64,000 nucleotides of DNA from Eopsaltria australis (Eukaryota; Chordata; Aves; Passeriformes; Petroicidae). The notes beneath the pieces are model-generated. The model worked only from the letters and a program-made list of their open reading frames with translations. It was not told the origin of the DNA and searched no databases. Shown one piece after another: positions 60,740 through 64,000 of the stretch. Every line of letters starts with the position of its first letter. Position 1 is the first letter of the stretch. Made by a program: the position numbers and the translations under genes. The DNA lies in the NCBI GenBank assembly GCA_034509425.1, contig JAVTVJ010000014.1, positions 62,001 through 126,000 of the forward strand, in the 5' to 3' direction.

Positions 60740-61717
60740 GAGAAAGAAGTTCAGGGTTGAGTCAAAGCTGTCCAAAGCCATGAAATCTTGTGTTAAAACA
60801 GAAATAGAGGTCATAATTCAGCTTGTTATGCTTTAGTAAATAGTCAGTGTGTGCAAATTTCCTGTTTTTTTGAATGTTTCTTAGAGGACCATAGCAGTTA
60901 GAAATCTTACTGTGATTTTGAATGCCAGCCTAATGATTGGGGTAAGTTTATCCTTATCCCAATTTTCTAGATCTTGAGCATGATTTTGACACAGATTTAG
61001 TATGAGTTTTGTATGATGTTGCTTAAAACTGGTTCAAAAAATATGCAAGCAAAGTGTATATCTGCAGTTCCTAGAATTTGAACATGACTGTTATTTATAC
61101 ACTATTTATGCATATGTATCCCCTGACAATTGGTACCAAGAGCATCATTAAATTTAAGGGATTTGTATTCCCACATGGAGAGGTGGAAAGACAATTCTGT
61201 GAGGATCTGCTATATAAATATTTCGACAGCAACTGGGTGAGAATTTTCTGTCCAACTATATATTATATTTTTCTTAATAGACTCCAACAGGCAGACTGCC
61301 GGTCATTTATACCTTTGTATTTTGGACATACTTGCATTTTTGTGCATAAATCAGGTGCTAAAGGCTTCCCTGAAAAGGTTTTTGAAAAGACACTGATGAC
61401 TCCTGTGAGAGTGGTACAGCCCATCATGTGCAGGATATTCCACCATTGTTTATCTTTATTAGCAGAGCCCGTTACTGGAGCTCTGAATACATTACTTTGC
61501 CAGGCTTAATGCTACACAAATGCCTAATTCTTAATATCAGAAATAGACAGAAATCAATACAGAGGAAAAAATTCTGAATTCTTACTAGGCTTAAGGCCTT
61601 CATGTAATGGAATAGCTTGTTCTATATCCAATATAAGATGTCCAAGTTAAGTGGAAACACATTCATGCCACTGGTTTGCTACTAAGCTCCAAACCAGATT
61701 GCTGTACTTCAGATACG

Positions 61718-61757
61718 ACTTCAGTTCTAACTTCAGTTCTATACTTCAATTCTAACT
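61718..61757. repeat. Imperfect tandem repeat, unit about 12-13 bp
   Basis: ACTTCAGTTCTA occurs with variants three to four times in a row (ACTTCAGTTCTA, ACTTCAGTTCTAT, ACTTCAATTCTA). Confidence 0.8.
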
Positions 61758-63393
61758 ACTGAACACATGCTGGTGGTTACCCTTTCCAGCTTTCTCTGGA
61801 CAGACAACCAAACCAAGAGTAGAAGGAGAGCAAAGCCTGAAAGGATGAGGTGTGATGTTGAGCAGAGCACTGGAATGGATTGTAGTGTTCAGCAAAATGG
61901 GAATGTACCTCGGAACGGTTAATGTTTCCAAACTAAGCTCTTCGAGCTCCTGTACACACAAAAAGCAGTTACAGCATTTTAGAAGCTTATTTGCATACAA
62001 ACAGTTTTTCTCAGTTGTTTTCAGGAACCTAGAAATATTTTCTATCTCTTTTCCCCGCTCCCATCCTTTATCTGCAGGTTTTTTTCTGAGATTTTTTGTA
62101 CTCAGAGCAGAAAATACAATGGTTGGGTTTTTTATTTTACAGCCATTTTCATTAATTTAGCCTTATAAATGTGTTATGCTGCTGGTTTTAAGGAAATGTG
62201 GTATGTCATTAAACAGTTTGGGGTTTATCTGTGTGTGGTACTGCACGATACCCATTTATAAAGGTGAACAATGCAAGAGGGTTTAATGATGATGGACTTC
62301 AATTCTGGTTTAAGGTAGAAACTAAAACAGTTCTGTGCTGGCTTCAGTTTCCTCTTGTCTCAAGTTGAGCCATTGAATCAAAATTCTCTTGAGTTTGGAA
62401 CTCTAAGATAGGATATACTTGAAGCTGTTGAGGCTTCTTCTGTTTCTTATGAGTTTGGCTCAATGCTGTGATGGGACAGCAACACGTGTATACACTTATG
62501 GATGTGCCAGAGAAGTCCAGGAAATAAATGTGATTTCCAACATCTTTGGATTAAAGGCAGTTCAAGAATTTGTGCTGCCAGAGTTTATTTAGTGCAGGCT
62601 TTATTTAGTTCTTTCTACATGGTTACAAAGAATGGCTGTAAAAACAAATCGGTGCAAAATATGGTGACTTTTTGCAGGTTCCTTGTGCCAGGGCCCTTTG
62701 AATTTCTCACTTGATAGTTTGTGTGTAATATCATTTCTTCATACAACAAAACTTACATAGGCAATTACGGGAGTTCACATTTTAACAAATCTTAGACAAT
62801 TTTGAAGGCAACATAAAGGTACTGAAGGAAGTCATCACAGTGTGGTGGATTATAGAACTGCATGGAAAGTAGTATGGAAACCAAAAGAAAATTTTTGTAG
62901 GTTTTTGTTGGTAGAAAGAAGTGAAAAAGATAATCCAGAGGTTATTTAATGCCAGGACTCTGTTGTAGGCTAAAGTACGTTAGAGTGTATTCCAAACCTG
63001 TCCTCATAGGCATGAGAACAATTCCTTTTGAAATGGCTTCACCATTACCTTAGAAATAAGTTGAATTCATCTTGTTCTTCTTTGGACTGCAAATCAGTTG
63101 TACTGTAAATGTCATCCCACATCAGCCCATTGAGCTGCAGGAGTCATTCCTCAGACTCGGTCACTTGTTTGCTGTGTCCCAAGCTGTGCTCAGAAGACAG
63201 TGTCTGTTTTCTCTTTGGCTGAACTGCTGTGTATTTTCATGCTGAAATTATGCCACTGTTTCTATTAGCAGTAAATAGCATAAGTACAAAGCAACTACAG
63301 CCCTACATGTCAGCGCTGAGACCGGCTGAAATGCTTGGCAGGGCTGGCAGCCAGGCCTCTTTCCTTACCTTTGAAAGTGCTGTAGCACCCTGT

Positions 63394-63423
63394 TGACCAA
63401 CATGTGCTGTGACCAACATGTGG
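63394..63423. repeat. Tandem duplication, unit 16 bp
   Basis: TGACCAACATGTG occurs at 63394 and again at 63410, separated by CTG; the 13-bp cores are identical. Each core has a CATGTG E-box. Confidence 0.85.
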
Positions 63424-63547
63424 CACAGTTCTAGTAAAGATCCAAGGTTTTTGCCTGGTACCCATTTTGCTGAATAGACATGATTTCACTTTAGCATTGC
63501 TACTATGTGTGCAGGATTTAGAAGGAATGCTGGTCTTTTTTTCACAC

Positions 63548-63823
63548 CTGTGGTGAATTAAGGTTGCAGTATGGGCAAACCATCCTCAACATTTTATTTG
63601 AGAAATCAACTACAGACATAAACTCATCAGGAGTTATGTGACCTTCAGCTAATTCTTTATAGGTATATGCCTCAGTAGGAAGAAAAATATTTGCTTTAGT
63701 CTTTTGTATTAAAAATCTCATAAGCACATTTGCAAGAGGTTGTGAAGCACACTCAGAGGCACTTTCCACAGGTAAGCTGATGTGCAGGGATGGCCCTCGG
63801 TTCCCACTCAAAGTGCAAACTTA
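63548..63823 (-). CDS. Candidate internal exon at right edge, unknown product
   Basis: On the minus strand an open frame begins after two in-frame stops at 63824-63829 and continues about 90 codons to AATTCACCACAG|GTGTGA. The donor follows 63548 at phase 0, and the next in-frame codon pair in the intron is GTG TGA. So coding potential ends exactly at a splice site, as expected of a real exon. The residues look like a folded protein: KANIFLPTEAYTYKELAEGH, then DEFMSVVDFSNKML and a C-P-Y-C pair near the end that could bind metal. The acceptor is not settled; CACATCAG near 63779 and CTTATGAG near 63720 are options, both with modest pyrimidine tracts. I do not recognise the family. Confidence 0.4.
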
Positions 63824-63829
63824 TTAAAT

Positions 63830-64000
63830 ACCATCAACAAGTTTATTGGTGTAGAAATCTTCATTCCCCTCGATGGATGAAAGGCGGGACAGAAAATGAA
63901 AGCTGATTGAGAATCCTGCAGTTAAAGACATCAGAATGAAAGCCAAAGCATGCTGTGCATTTCTTGTAATGCTATAAACAATCTGAATGTGATGTTATCA
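63830..64000. other. Right-end sequence
   Basis: Nothing recognised. If the minus-strand exon candidate is real, this would be the intron upstream of it. Confidence 0.4.

Larger units (their letters stand above)
59265..63540. other. Non-coding block near the right end
   Basis: No supported exon. A 143-codon plus-strand frame at 61078-61509 has no splice context and fits chance. Strong acceptor-like signals occur at 62079 and 62672. It also holds an A12 run (60728-60739) and short tandem repeats at 61718-61757 and 63394-63423. Confidence 0.5.

Noticed and set aside
61078..61509. 143-codon plus-strand open frame
   Set aside because: Protein-like in places, but there are no splice borders, no start context and no recognised domain; the length is within chance.
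1..64000. tRNA, snRNA, snoRNA, rRNA, common microRNA or CRISPR sequences
   Set aside because: I looked for tRNA B-box strings, U1/U2/U6/7SK/Y/5S starts, several well-known microRNA sequences and regular spaced repeats; none was found.

Overview
The window looks like about 64 kb of vertebrate nuclear DNA, most likely from a bird. The main evidence is one clear 3' end of a CR1 LINE (about 24735-24852), the characteristic retroposon family of birds and reptiles. There are also a few worn MIR-like SINE relics, very little other interspersed repeat, no Alu, B1 or L1, and a moderate, uneven base composition with sharp CpG-rich peaks. I see no operon-like gene packing, ribosome binding sites, rRNA, tRNA or CRISPR array. 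The bulk reads as intron or intergenic sequence.

Layout: 1-5.2 kb is non-coding with A/C-rich, pyrimidine and T/G-rich simple tracts and a 29-bp Z-DNA-type tract. At 5.23-5.67 kb lies the first CpG island, a probable promoter with a CTCF-type motif, a G14 run, a YY1-like site and a short ORF with a good start context; splice-like signals follow at 5.94-6.02 kb. From 6 to 42.5 kb the DNA is mostly AT-rich and non-coding, with several homeodomain-rich blocks that resemble conserved non-coding elements, small tandem duplications, MIR relics, the CR1 tail and a CCCTCC minisatellite at 29.4-29.6 kb. Two segments there (20.2 and 26.7 kb) begin with very strong splice acceptors followed by open frames. 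At 42.6-45.5 kb four successive plus-strand segments are each bounded by a good acceptor and a GTAAGT or GTGAGT donor. The second CpG island is at 46.5-46.99 kb and contains the best CTCF motif of the window. From 47 to 63.5 kb the sequence is again AT-rich, with a possible terminal exon at 59.17 kb. At the right edge, on the minus strand, an open frame (63548-63823) ending exactly at a splice donor is the most protein-like candidate.

How the parts work together can only be inferred. Two CpG-island promoters about 41 kb apart, each with a forward-oriented CTCF motif, suggest two transcription start regions. Large introns or intergenic DNA with enhancer-like blocks lie between and after them. 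I could not name any gene with confidence. All exon calls are low-confidence candidates that need RNA or cross-species alignment, and the longest open frames are in the GC-rich islands, where they are expected by chance.
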